This document shows positions 24,772 to 32,920 of a stretch of 64,000 bases of DNA, in pieces. The notes under the pieces were generated by a model. The model did no database searches and had not been told where the DNA came from. It saw only the letters and a list, made by a program, of their open reading frames with translations. Both the position numbers and the translations under genes were made by a program. Origin of the DNA: Lachnospiraceae bacterium NC2004 (GTDB lineage: Bacteria; Bacillota; Clostridia; Lachnospirales; Lachnospiraceae); assembly GCA_000621905.1 (NCBI GenBank), contig JHXB01000002.1, positions 248,001 through 312,000 on the forward strand. Reading direction: 5' to 3'. The number at the start of each line of letters is the position of its first letter. Positions within the stretch are counted from its first letter, which is position 1.

Positions 24772-26673
24772 ATGAATCTATCTAATGAATTTCATATAGC
24801 ATTTTATGCGGCCACGATTACTATATGTATGACTGTTTTGCTTTTTACATTTTTACAGAAGAGGACAGATCGTCCGCAGAATAAGCTCTTTGTTGTGATG
24901 ATAATCATCTTGACTATGAATGCTATATCATCAACGGGAGCAGCGTTAACTCAACCGAAGGCGGCATACAATTCGTCAGCATATATTTTGCTTGAGATTT
25001 TCCAGTTCTTATACTTCTTTCTGCATACTGCACTGTGCCCTATATTTTATTATTATGTATTGTGTGTTACCGGTGTTATCAGGAAGAGGAGTATGCTTCG
25101 CAATATCGTTACCGGAATTCCTCTTCTTATAACGGAAGGATTCGTTATAGTTAATCCTTTTTTTCACTGTGTATACTATTATGATTCCTATTTTAATTTT
25201 AGCAGGAACTGGGCAGAGGCGCTTATTTATGGTGCTGCCGGTCTTTACTATGTGCTATCCTTGTCGGAACTTCTATTCTCATGGAATGCCATAACCAAAA
25301 GGCGTAGTGTAGCGATAGTGTATTTCTTTATACTGTCGCTGGGAGGTATTCTTATACAGTTGTTTGATATCAATATCAAGAGTGAGTTGTTTGCAGAGTC
25401 GATAGCGCTTATGGGCATTATGCTTGCTGTGGAGAGTGAGGACGACAGACTTGATTCCGATACCAACATCTATAATCGCAAGGCACTACAGATGGATGTA
25501 CATAATTCTATAGCGCTTAATGATGATATGAGACTGCTATTTATCAAGATTGCCAATTCTGAAGTTGTAGAGCGATTAACCGGTTCTGCTAACAACGATG
25601 TTATGACTACCGCAATCTCTAAGTATTTGATATCGTTGGTTCCTAGGTATAACCTGTATCATCCCAACTCTGATACATTTGTAATGACATTTATCGGACG
25701 TGAGGATGAAGAAGTTAACGATATAGTAGATAGGGTTAGTAATCGATTTAAGGATAAGTGGGATATATTAAATGTCGAGCTGATTCTTAAGGCGGCGATT
25801 ATTGATACATCTCTTCCCGGAGAATTAAACACTATCGCTGATGTTTTGTTTGTTGCGGACAAGCTTATTCCTGCTAATGCTAATCCGGAGGATATAGATA
25901 TCGCTTGGATTATGAGAAGGGCTGAGGTTGAAAGGGCAGTTAAGCGCAACTTAAGAGAAGAGAAGTTCGAGGTATATTATCAGCCGACGTATAATCTTGT
26001 TGGTCCTTCACTTCACGGAGCGGAAGCGTTGGTAAGGATGATAGATGACTCAATTGGGTTCATATCGCCTGAAGAGTTTATTCCTGTTGCTGAGCAGATG
26101 GGACTTGTAGAAGAGATTGATGACTTTGTGTTAAATGAAGTATGTAAGTTTATCAAGAGTGGTATCCCTAAGAGTAAGGGTATGGATTGTATTAATGTCA
26201 ACCTGTCGGTTGTTCAGTGTTTAAGTCCGGGATTCTTTGAGCATACTGTTAGAATCGTAGACAAGTACGAGGTTGATCATGCTATGATTAACTTTGAGAT
26301 TACGGAATCTGTTGGTGCCGATGATTATCAGGTGCTTTCAGAGATAGCTAAGAATCTTAAGACAAGCGGATTCAAGCTTTCTATGGATGATTACGGTACC
26401 GGATATTCCAACATGGAATCGATATTTGCACTTGATTTCGATGTTGTTAAGATTGATAAGAGTATATTGTGGAGCGCCGAGAAGAACGCTAACGGTCGTA
26501 CAATCCTTAAGAACAGTATCAATATGATTCACGATCTTGGGGCAGCGGTGTTGGTTGAAGGCGTTGAGAAGCAGGAGCATATAGATATGCTGACGTCACT
26601 GGGAGTTGATTACCTTCAAGGTTACTTCTTCTCTAAACCGGTTCCTAAGAGTACACTTCTTGAGATTATATAA
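24772..26673 (+). CDS. Membrane EAL-domain protein with degenerate GGDEF (c-di-GMP phosphodiesterase)
   Basis: 633 residues. The first 220 residues contain about seven hydrophobic segments forming a membrane sensor. A GGDEF-like domain follows, but the active loop reads PNSDTF in place of GGDEF, so it should not make c-di-GMP. The C-terminal EAL domain (about 385-630) is intact. It has GAEALVR, NVNLS, EITES, DDYGTGYSN, VKIDKS and VEGVE, which supply the metal ligands, general base Lys and loop 6. It should cleave c-di-GMP to pGpG in response to a membrane signal, affecting adhesion or motility. The RBS CGGAGG stands 10 bases before ATG. It is monocistronic with a terminator shared with the convergent iron operon. 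Confidence 0.88.
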   Translation: MNLSNEFHIAFYAATITICMTVLLFTFLQKRTDRPQNKLFVVMIIILTMNAISSTGAALTQPKAAYNSSAYILLEIFQFLYFFLHTALCPIFYYYVLCVTGVIRKRSMLRNIVTGIPLLITEGFVIVNPFFHCVYYYDSYFNFSRNWAEALIYGAAGLYYVLSLSELLFSWNAITKRRSVAIVYFFILSLGGILIQLFDINIKSELFAESIALMGIMLAVESEDDRLDSDTNIYNRKALQMDVHNSIALNDDMRLLFIKIANSEVVERLTGSANNDVMTTAISKYLISLVPRYNLYHPNSDTFVMTFIGREDEEVNDIVDRVSNRFKDKWDILNVELILKAAIIDTSLPGELNTIADVLFVADKLIPANANPEDIDIAWIMRRAEVERAVKRNLREEKFEVYYQPTYNLVGPSLHGAEALVRMIDDSIGFISPEEFIPVAEQMGLVEEIDDFVLNEVCKFIKSGIPKSKGMDCINVNLSVVQCLSPGFFEHTVRIVDKYEVDHAMINFEITESVGADDYQVLSEIAKNLKTSGFKLSMDDYGTGYSNMESIFALDFDVVKIDKSILWSAEKNANGRTILKNSINMIHDLGAAVLVEGVEKQEHIDMLTSLGVDYLQGYFFSKPVPKSTLLEII

Positions 26674-26678
26674 TAAAC

Positions 26679-26703
26679 ATCGGGTAGGTTTAACCTACCC
26701 GAT
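26679..26703. terminator. Bidirectional terminator
   Basis: ATCGGGTAGGTT and AACCTACCCGAT form a near-perfect 12-bp palindrome between convergent genes. It overlaps the stop codon of the NifX-like gene (26695). T-rich sequence lies on both sides. Confidence 0.75.
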
Positions 26704-27042
26704 TGCTTTTATCTTGCCTGTTGCATAAGCCTTAACGGAAGCTTTGGCACCTCCGTCAAATGTTACCAACTTGTAGCCGGCATTCTTAAGTTCGTTCATG
26801 GCCTTAGGGCCGAAGTTTTTGGAGATGATAACATCAACTCGGATACGTCTAAGCTGCTCAATGACAGCGCTTGTATCTCTTGAGTATAACGACAATATCT
26901 GCATTCTGACTACCTTATCTTTATCGATTGCGTATATCCAAAACGCATCTCCCTGTTCAAAATTAGTTACAGACTTGCCGTCATAAGTTACGGCTACAAT
27001 CTCGGTTGCGTAAACAGTCTTAATTCTGTCGAGTATTCCCAT
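26695..27042 (-). CDS. NifB/NifX-type iron-molybdenum-cluster-binding domain protein
   Basis: 115 residues, one domain of the dinitrogenase FeMo-cofactor biosynthesis (NifX/NifB C-terminal) family. VAVTYDGKSVTNFEQGDAFWIYAID and then IISKNFGPKAMNELKNAG match its characteristic fold, with GPKA replacing the usual GPNA. Such stand-alone proteins occur widely in anaerobes without nitrogenase and bind iron-sulfur or mixed-metal clusters. It is the last gene of the six-gene ferrous-iron operon; its RBS lies in the end of the HMA gene. A role in iron or cluster handling is inferred from context. No nitrogenase gene is seen here. Confidence 0.75.
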   Translation of the reverse strand: MGILDRIKTVYATEIVAVTYDGKSVTNFEQGDAFWIYAIDKDKVVRMQILSLYSRDTSAVIEQLRRIRVDVIISKNFGPKAMNELKNAGYKLVTFDGGAKASVKAYATGKIKAIG

Positions 27043-27046
27043 AGGT

Positions 27047-27295
27047 TCACCTTTTAAACAAGCCTTTCTTGACGTGTTCTTTAGAAGTCATTCCAAGATA
27101 ATCATATCCAAGCTCTTTAACTGCGTCCTTTACTTCGCTTTCGCTAAGTTCATTCTCGCTTATAATCACTGCCTGTTTCTTCTTGTGGTCGGCACTAACC
27201 TTCTTGATATTAAACTTCTTTCTGAATGTCTCATTGACATGAGTTTCGCACATGTTACACATCATACCTTCAATTGATACTGTTGTCTCTATCAT
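27047..27295 (-). CDS. Heavy-metal-associated (HMA) domain protein
   Basis: 82 residues from ATG 27295, 10 bases after GGAGG; the TTG at 27301 is less likely. It is a small ferredoxin-like HMA domain with GMMCNMC, the metal-binding CxxC, then SADHKKKQAVI. It has the size of copper chaperones but a longer basic C-terminus (EHVKKGLFKR). It lies inside the feo operon, just downstream of the Cys-rich FeoB-associated gene. The divergent neighbour of the operon is a copper ATPase, so it may pass copper to that ATPase. It may instead serve the iron system; the context does not decide this. Confidence 0.78.
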   Translation of the reverse strand: MIETTVSIEGMMCNMCETHVNETFRKKFNIKKVSADHKKKQAVIISENELSESEVKDAVKELGYDYLGMTSKEHVKKGLFKR

Positions 27296-27297
27296 GA

Positions 27298-27480
27298 TCA
27301 ATCATCCTCCTTCGGTCTCTTAACAGTCACAATAATCTCTGAATCTGAAGAATTGCATCCGGCACATCCGCTGCACGAAGCACCATCACAGCCTCCTTCT
27401 TGTTTCTTAGGGGGTATTAAATCTTTAATGCATAATGCAATCAAAACGCATACCGCTAACAAAACTATAAAGAATCCCAT
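27298..27480 (-). CDS. FeoB-associated Cys-rich membrane protein
   Basis: 60 residues. One N-terminal membrane helix (FFIVLLAVCVLIALCI) is followed by a Gly/Cys cluster CDGASCSGCAGC and a charged tail. This matches the short FeoB-associated Cys-rich proteins found after feoB in Firmicutes, which probably assist ferrous iron transport at the membrane. It starts after an internal hairpin downstream of feoB, and its stop overlaps the start region of the HMA gene, so translation is coupled. Confidence 0.82.
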   Translation of the reverse strand: MGFFIVLLAVCVLIALCIKDLIPPKKQEGGCDGASCSGCAGCNSSDSEIIVTVKRPKEDD

Positions 27481-27505
27481 AATAATCCCACCTTAATCTA
27501 ATAAA

Positions 27506-27526
27506 GTGGGGCGACTTAAGCCCCAC
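27506..27526 (-). terminator. Intra-operon hairpin after feoB
   Basis: On the minus strand GTGGGGC and GCCCCAC flank a 7-base loop and are followed by TTTATTA. It probably gives partial termination, lowering expression of the three downstream genes. Confidence 0.6.
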
Positions 27527-27545
27527 CAATATTAATATACACTAA

Positions 27546-29834
27546 TTACTTATCAGATGCAACATCTGTAAGATTGTGAACTTCGTCATCTGCAACATAA
27601 CCTTTTCTGAAGAGGAAGAAGATCAGTAGAGCAAGTAAAATGAATCCAAATACAGTGCCAACTCCGAAGCTTAACGTTCCTGTAAACAAACCACCGATCT
27701 GGTAAATCATCAATGCAAGTACATATGCCCATAAAGTCATATATCCGATTGCAGCCCAGGTCCATTTGGCGTTGTTCATCTCACGCTTAATCGCACCGAT
27801 AGCAGCGAAACAAGGCGCACATAACAAGTTGAATACCATGAATGCAAATGCAGCTATTGGAGTGAAATCATCTGCCACTCTAGGCCAGATGCTCTCACCA
27901 TTTTCACCTAACTCTTCACCGGTGGCTTCTTCGTCATAGTTATAAAGAACACCGAATGTTCCGATAACCTCTTCCTTAGCAACAAGGCCTGTAACTGTTG
28001 CAACCGCAGGCTTCCATGATCCGAAGCCGAGAGGCTTGAATGCGTAAGACATAACATTACCAACACTTGCAAGTAATGATGAATCCATAGGAGCTACTTC
28101 CTCTGCAGGGATATCCATCCTGTCTGCTATATCATTTATCACGGATTCCGTAACTATTGATTCGTCTGCAAACATATCGTCAACCATACCGAACTTGCCG
28201 TTCACGGTTCCGAAAGAAGAGAAGAACCAGATAATGATTGAAGCAAGAACGATAACTGAGCTTGCTCTCTTGATGAATGACCAGCCTCTCTCCCAGGTTG
28301 CGCTAAGTACGTTGCCGATTGAAGGGACGTGATATGATGGAAGCTCCATAACGAATGGTGCAGGTTCTCCTGCAAATGCTTTGAACTTCTTAAGTATTAT
28401 ACCTGAAAGAATGATAGATGCAATTCCAATGAAAAATGCTGATGTAGATACCCATGCTGACTGATTGAATAAAGCACCTGCAACAAGTCCGATGATAGGA
28501 AGCTTAGCTCCACAAGGGATAAATGTTGTAGTCATTATGGTCATCTTTCTGTCTCTGTCATTTTCAATAGTTCTTGAAGCCATGATACCCGGAACACCAC
28601 ATCCCGTAGCTACAAGTACAGGGATAAATGACTTACCTGAAAGTCCGAACTGTCTGAATATTCTATCCATAACGAAAGCAACACGAGCCATGTATCCGAT
28701 ATCCTCTAAGATAGAGAGGAAGAGGAAGAGTACAAGCATCTGTGGTACGAAACCGATAACGGCTCCGAATCCTGCAACGATACCGTCCTGGATAAGTCCG
28801 TATAACCAGCTTCCTTCTGCAACATTACATGCTGATAAAATCTTGTCAAAAAGCCCAGGTACCCATTCACCAAATATAACATCATTGGTGAAGCCGGTGG
28901 CTGTTGAACCGATTGAAATCGCCCATGGCCCCATTGCGACAGCATAGATAACAAATATTATAGCTGCAAATATTGGAAGACCTAAGATTCGGTTGGTCAC
29001 AATTCTGTCGACCTTATCAGATGTGGTCATGTGGTCTTTGGTAGCTTTCTTCTTAACGGTGCCTTTGGTAATATCTGAGATTGCGTTATATCTCTCGTTG
29101 GTGATGATACTTTCTGAATCATCATCTAACTCCTTCTCGAGTGCGGATATTATCTCTTCGACTCTCTTTGCTGAACCGCCTGAAAGCTTAACAGATTCTA
29201 CAACTTTTTCGTCTCTTTCAAACAACTTAATTGAATACCAGCGGTTAAGTTTGGAGTCAACATTAGTAGCTATAACACCTTCAATTTCGGATAATGCATT
29301 TTCAACTTCGTCTGAGAACTTCATATAAGAAACTGAACTGTCAGAAGATTTGGCTGCATCGATAGCAGCTTTGGTAACTTCTGTTATACCAACTTTCTTA
29401 AGTGCACTTACGTCAAATACAGGGCAGTTAAGCTTCTTGGATAATTCGCTTATATTGATTGTGTCGCCGTTCTTCTTGACAAGGTCCATCATATTGACAG
29501 CAACTACAACCGGGATATTGAGCTCTAATAACTGAGAAGTAAGATATAGGTTACGCTCAATATTGGTTCCGTCTATAATATTAAGAATTGCATCTGGTTT
29601 TTCATTTACCAGATACTCACGAGCAACTACTTCCTCGAGTGAATAAGGTGATAATGAATAAATACCCGGAAGGTCCTGTAAAGTTACTTCTTTATCTCCC
29701 TTTAACTTACCTTCCTTCTTTTCTACTGTAACGCCGGGCCAGTTACCAACATATTGGTTAGCGCCGGTTAAAGCGTTAAATAAAGTGGTTTTACCACTGT
29801 TAGGATTACCTGCTAAAGCAATAGTTATTGCCAT
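27546..29834 (-). CDS. feoB: Ferrous iron transport protein B
   Basis: 762 residues. An N-terminal G domain carries GNPNSGKTTLFNALTG (G1), DLPGIYS (G3), NMMD (G4) and an SAL motif (G5). A GDI-like helical spacer follows (about 165-270). A polytopic transporter region with two Gate motifs comes next. The first Gate includes CGVPGIMASRTIEN and later FIPCGAKLPI; the second includes LLCAPCFAAIGAIKRE. It imports Fe2+ across the membrane under GTPase control. It follows two feoA genes and precedes three small metal-related genes. A consensus promoter and a phased repeat array lie upstream of the operon. Length is normal for the family. Confidence 0.96.
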   Translation of the reverse strand: MAITIALAGNPNSGKTTLFNALTGANQYVGNWPGVTVEKKEGKLKGDKEVTLQDLPGIYSLSPYSLEEVVAREYLVNEKPDAILNIIDGTNIERNLYLTSQLLELNIPVVVAVNMMDLVKKNGDTINISELSKKLNCPVFDVSALKKVGITEVTKAAIDAAKSSDSSVSYMKFSDEVENALSEIEGVIATNVDSKLNRWYSIKLFERDEKVVESVKLSGGSAKRVEEIISALEKELDDDSESIITNERYNAISDITKGTVKKKATKDHMTTSDKVDRIVTNRILGLPIFAAIIFVIYAVAMGPWAISIGSTATGFTNDVIFGEWVPGLFDKILSACNVAEGSWLYGLIQDGIVAGFGAVIGFVPQMLVLFLFLSILEDIGYMARVAFVMDRIFRQFGLSGKSFIPVLVATGCGVPGIMASRTIENDRDRKMTIMTTTFIPCGAKLPIIGLVAGALFNQSAWVSTSAFFIGIASIILSGIILKKFKAFAGEPAPFVMELPSYHVPSIGNVLSATWERGWSFIKRASSVIVLASIIIWFFSSFGTVNGKFGMVDDMFADESIVTESVINDIADRMDIPAEEVAPMDSSLLASVGNVMSYAFKPLGFGSWKPAVATVTGLVAKEEVIGTFGVLYNYDEEATGEELGENGESIWPRVADDFTPIAAFAFMVFNLLCAPCFAAIGAIKREMNNAKWTWAAIGYMTLWAYVLALMIYQIGGLFTGTLSFGVGTVFGFILLALLIFFLFRKGYVADDEVHNLTDVASDK

Positions 29835-29864
29835 GATTAGTCTCCTTTCATTTGCAAGTTATTA

Positions 29865-30083
29865 TTATTCAACGATTATCATTTCGGCATCAGCTTTTCT
29901 GATTGATAATTCATATCCTCTGACATTTAACTCAAAAGGATCGCCGAGTGGTGCAACCTTACGGACATAAATCTCGACACCTTTGGTGATGCCCATGTCC
30001 ATAATTCTTCGCTTTACAGGTCCGACACCGTTGATTTTGACAACCTTAACTGTGTCGCCTACCTTAGCTTCTTTAAGCGTCAT
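29865..30083 (-). CDS. feoA: FeoA-domain protein (second)
   Basis: 72 residues forming one SH3-like FeoA domain: MTLKEAKVGDTVKVVKINGVGPVKRRIMDMGI then TKGVEIYVRKVAPLGDPFELNVRGYELSIRKADAEMI (about residues 33-69). The RMMDMG-type loop is typical. FeoA partners with FeoB at the inner membrane face. A perfect-fit GGAGGT precedes the ATG. It stands 30 bases before feoB. Confidence 0.93.
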   Translation of the reverse strand: MTLKEAKVGDTVKVVKINGVGPVKRRIMDMGITKGVEIYVRKVAPLGDPFELNVRGYELSIRKADAEMIIVE

Positions 30084-30128
30084 TATTCACTACCTCCTTA
30101 GCTTGATAATTATTATATGATTATAAAA

Positions 30129-30338
30129 TCAAACCATAATCTTGCCGGCCATCTCGCGGCTTAATGCAATTCTTGCGTCCTTAACCTTTAGTATCATATC
30201 CTCGCCGGACTTATTGACAACTGTAATCATGCTGCCGGTGTGGAAACCTAAATCTTCAAGATGTTGTTTGGTTTTGGCGTTGCCGCCAACCCTTTTGACT
30301 TCGTATTCTGTGTTAGTGTCTGCAAATGTTATAGGCAT
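30129..30338 (-). CDS. feoA: FeoA-domain protein (first)
   Basis: 69 residues from ATG 30338, which follows GGAGAG (30351-30346) by 7 bases. The longer frame to 30386 lacks an RBS and would run into the repeat array. The domain is a FeoA SH3-like fold with TKQHLEDLGFHTGSMITVVN and ALSREMAGKIMV. It is the first gene of the iron operon and differs clearly from the second FeoA. Two feoA genes ahead of feoB are common in Clostridia. Its 5' leader contains the six-copy 20-bp repeat. Confidence 0.88.
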   Translation of the reverse strand: MPITFADTNTEYEVKRVGGNAKTKQHLEDLGFHTGSMITVVNKSGEDMILKVKDARIALSREMAGKIMV

Positions 30339-30366
30339 AGTACCACTCTCCATTTTAACTCCTATG

Positions 30367-30486
30367 ATGTTTACATTAGTTACCATGTGTTCATCTTCGT
30401 TAAAAAGTGTTCGCTTACATTATCGTATGTTTACTCTTTCTAAATGATGTTCACTTGTGTTATCAGATGTTTAATGATATTATTAG
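30367..30486 (-). promoter_or_regulatory. Phased array of six 20-bp repeats in feo leader (candidate operator)
   Basis: Read on the plus strand, hexamers RTGTTY start at 30367, 30387, 30407, 30427, 30447 and 30467, exactly 20 bp apart. The unit resembles RTGTTYACTT..RTTA.... A weaker TTGTTG falls in phase at 30507. The array lies between the start site of the feo promoter (about 30513) and the feoA RBS, so it would be transcribed in the leader. Two inverted ATGTTA-like copies lie beside it at 30494-30506. The phasing places all copies on one face of the DNA. The bound factor is unknown; a metal-responsive repressor is the natural guess. Confidence 0.7.
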
Positions 30487-30519
30487 TAGTTAGTAACATC
30501 TAACATTTGTTGCGACTTT

Positions 30520-30548
30520 ATTATATGTAATTAATATGGCGTTGTCAA
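30520..30548 (-). promoter_or_regulatory. Consensus promoter of feo operon
   Basis: On the minus strand TTGACA (30548-30543) and TATAAT (30525-30520) stand 17 bp apart, a perfect sigma-A promoter. Such a strong promoter in front of an iron operon implies a repressor, which fits the array just downstream. Confidence 0.85.
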
Positions 30549-30566
30549 GATTTATTTTGAGATTGA

Positions 30567-30595
30567 TTGTAATAAATGAAAAGCTGTTATATACT
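30567..30595 (+). promoter_or_regulatory. Promoter of copper ATPase gene
   Basis: TTGTAA (30567-30572) and TATACT (30590-30595) with a 17-bp spacer. It is divergent from the feo promoter, with 18 bp between the two -35 boxes. Confidence 0.45.
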
Positions 30596-30615
30596 GCTGT
30601 TAGCGAGGTGATATC

Positions 30616-32823
30616 ATGGAGCAATATAATGTAAGTGGCATGTCATGTGCGGCGTGTCAGTCGAGAGTTGAAAAGGTTGTTTCTAAAGTAGAAGGAGTTG
30701 AGAAGGTAAGCGTAAGTCTTCTTACTAACTCAATGTCGGTAGAGGGAGAGTATTCATCATTAGATGTTATAGAAGCAGTTGAGAAAGCAGGGTTTGGCGC
30801 AACCAAAAAAGGAGAGGATACAGTATCCGACGTTCAGGTCGACGAGATAAAAGTGATTCGTAACAGACTTATTCTTTCTGTCATTTTTATAATCCCATTA
30901 CTATATGTCTCTATGGGACATATGCTTTTTGGATTTAAGCTTCCTTCTTTTATGGAGGGCAACCACATGGCGATGGGGCTTTATGAGTTGCTTTTTACTA
31001 TTATAATAATGATAATTAATCAGAAGTTTTTTGTCAGTGGTTTTAGAGGACTTGTTAATAGGGCGCCTAATATGGATACTTTGGTTTCACTTGGCGCGAC
31101 GGCTTCGTTTGCATTAAGTGTATATGAATTGTTTGTAATGAGTAGAGGATATGTAGATGGCGATGAAAATGTTGTAAGTCATGCGATGATGGGACTTTAT
31201 TTCGAAGCTGCGGCTATGATTCTCACTCTTATTACAGTTGGAAAGTTCTTAGAGGCTTTGTCTAAGGGACGAACTAAGGATGCGCTTAAAAGCCTTATCA
31301 ACCTTACACCGGCAACTGCTGTTGTATTAAGAGGAGGTGAGGAGAAGACGATTGACGCTAAGTTCGTCAAGGTTGGAGATTGCTTTGTTGTTAGACCCGG
31401 TGAGGCAATTCCTGTAGATGGTGTAATAATAGAGGGAAGCTGCGCTGTTGATGAGGCAATGCTTACAGGTGAGAGTATCCCTGTTGACAAGACGATAGGA
31501 GACTATGTGTCTACCGGCACAATCAATCAATCGGGATTTATCAGATGCGAGGCAACTAAGGTAGGAGAGGACACGTCTCTTCAGAAGATTATCAAGCTGG
31601 TTTCGGATGCAGCAGCTAGTAAAGCTCCTATTGCCAAGGTCGCTGATAAAGTATCCGGGGTGTTTGTTCCGATAGTTATGATTATTGCAGTTCTTACAAC
31701 TGTTATCTGGCTTTTGGTTGGAGCAGATTATTATATGGCGCTTGAAAGAGGAATCGCTGTACTTGTTATAAGTTGTCCTTGTTCGCTTGGTCTTGCAACT
31801 CCGGTTGCTATTATGGTTGGTAACGGAGTTGGTGCTAAGAACGGTATTCTTTTTAAGACTTCGGAGGCATTAGAGGTTACCGGAAGTGTGAGTAGTATTT
31901 GCCTTGATAAGACCGGAACGATTACCAAGGGAGAGATGGAAGTAACAGATGTAACCACTTTTAACGGCGCGAGCGATGAGGAGGTACTAAGTATAGCAGC
32001 CTCACTTGAGTCGATGAGTGAGCATCCGATCGCCAAGGCGATTGTTGAATGCTATGACGGTGATGTTAAGGCAGTGAGCGGTTTTGAGACTATGACAGGC
32101 AATGGAGTTAAGGGCATAATTGATGGCCGTGATGTGAAGGTTGGAAGCCTTAAATTTATCGGAGACGACATTGATAGTGAGGTGCTTGATAAGATTTCAT
32201 CGTTATCTAATCAAGGGAAAACTCCTGTTGTAGTGACTGTTGACAGCGTGGTTGTCGGTGTTATTGCTGTTTCAGATACTTTAAGAGAAGACAGCGTGGA
32301 TGCAATAAGTGAGCTTAAGAAACTTGGACTCAACGTTTATATGTTAACAGGAGATAATGATATTACTGCAAATGCAATCGGTACACAGAGCAAGGTAGAC
32401 AGTGTTATATCAGGTGTATTGCCGGCTGAAAAAGCAGATAAAGTCAGTGAGCTTAAGCAGGGCGGAAAGGTTATGATGGTTGGTGACGGAATTAATGATG
32501 CGCCGGCTCTTACATCTGCTGATGTCGGATTCTCTATCGGGCATGGCACGGATGTTGCCATTGATGCGTGTGATGTAGTTCTTACGAAGAATTCTCTTAT
32601 GGATGTTGTTAAGGCGTATAGATTGTCTAAGGCGACGGTTAGAAATATACATCAGAATCTATTCTGGGCGTTCATCTATAATATCATCGGAATCCCTATT
32701 GCGGCAGGTGCTTTGATTGCACCTCTTGGAATAGCGTTAAGCCCTGAACTTTCTGCGGCTGCGATGAGCCTATCAAGTTTCTTTGTTGTGAGTAACGCGC
32801 TGAGACTTAATTGGTTTAAGTAG
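30616..32823 (+). CDS. copA: Copper-exporting P1B-type ATPase
   Basis: 735 residues. One N-terminal HMA domain with GMSCAAC (C11/C14) is followed by eight membrane segments. SCPCSLGLATP carries the CPC metal motif of Cu(I) pumps. DKTGTITKGE is the phosphorylated Asp. MSEHPIAKAI carries the HP motif, and TGDN and GDGINDAPAL are the hinge motifs. It exports Cu+ from the cytoplasm using ATP. GAGGTG stands 5 bases before the ATG. It is divergent from the feo operon, and no CsoR or CopY regulator lies near. Control may be through the shared intergenic region. Confidence 0.93.
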   Translation: MEQYNVSGMSCAACQSRVEKVVSKVEGVEKVSVSLLTNSMSVEGEYSSLDVIEAVEKAGFGATKKGEDTVSDVQVDEIKVIRNRLILSVIFIIPLLYVSMGHMLFGFKLPSFMEGNHMAMGLYELLFTIIIMIINQKFFVSGFRGLVNRAPNMDTLVSLGATASFALSVYELFVMSRGYVDGDENVVSHAMMGLYFEAAAMILTLITVGKFLEALSKGRTKDALKSLINLTPATAVVLRGGEEKTIDAKFVKVGDCFVVRPGEAIPVDGVIIEGSCAVDEAMLTGESIPVDKTIGDYVSTGTINQSGFIRCEATKVGEDTSLQKIIKLVSDAAASKAPIAKVADKVSGVFVPIVMIIAVLTTVIWLLVGADYYMALERGIAVLVISCPCSLGLATPVAIMVGNGVGAKNGILFKTSEALEVTGSVSSICLDKTGTITKGEMEVTDVTTFNGASDEEVLSIAASLESMSEHPIAKAIVECYDGDVKAVSGFETMTGNGVKGIIDGRDVKVGSLKFIGDDIDSEVLDKISSLSNQGKTPVVVTVDSVVVGVIAVSDTLREDSVDAISELKKLGLNVYMLTGDNDITANAIGTQSKVDSVISGVLPAEKADKVSELKQGGKVMMVGDGINDAPALTSADVGFSIGHGTDVAIDACDVVLTKNSLMDVVKAYRLSKATVRNIHQNLFWAFIYNIIGIPIAAGALIAPLGIALSPELSAAAMSLSSFFVVSNALRLNWFK

Positions 32824-32826
32824 TTG

Positions 32827-32855
32827 TTGAATATGGGATGTTTAGGATGTATAAT
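32827..32855 (+). promoter_or_regulatory. Promoter of zinc-ribbon membrane protein gene
   Basis: TTGAAT (32827-32832) and TATAAT (32850-32855) with a 17-bp spacer. A GGCGAAC/GTTCGCC hairpin follows at 32876-32892 in the leader. Confidence 0.6.
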
Positions 32856-32875
32856 ATAGTGAAAGATGTAGTAGT

Positions 32876-32892
32876 GGCGAACATCGTTCGCC
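32876..32892 (+). other. 5'-leader hairpin
   Basis: GGCGAAC-ATC-GTTCGCC is a perfect 7-bp hairpin with no T-run, so it is not a terminator. A related GGCGAAC/GATCGCC hairpin occurs at about 52864. Confidence 0.45.
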
Positions 32893-32920
32893 GTAAAGAA
32901 TAGTATATAAGGAGTTTATT

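Noticed and set aside
27299-27301. TTG start of the HMA gene.
   Set aside because: ATG 27295 is better spaced (10 bases) from GGAGG and gives a typical HMA start.
30361-30486. Possible CRISPR array in the feo leader because of regular spacing.
   Set aside because: Only about 6-8 bp of each 20-bp unit is shared and no unique spacers of 30 bp or more exist; no cas genes nearby. It is a phased operator-like repeat.
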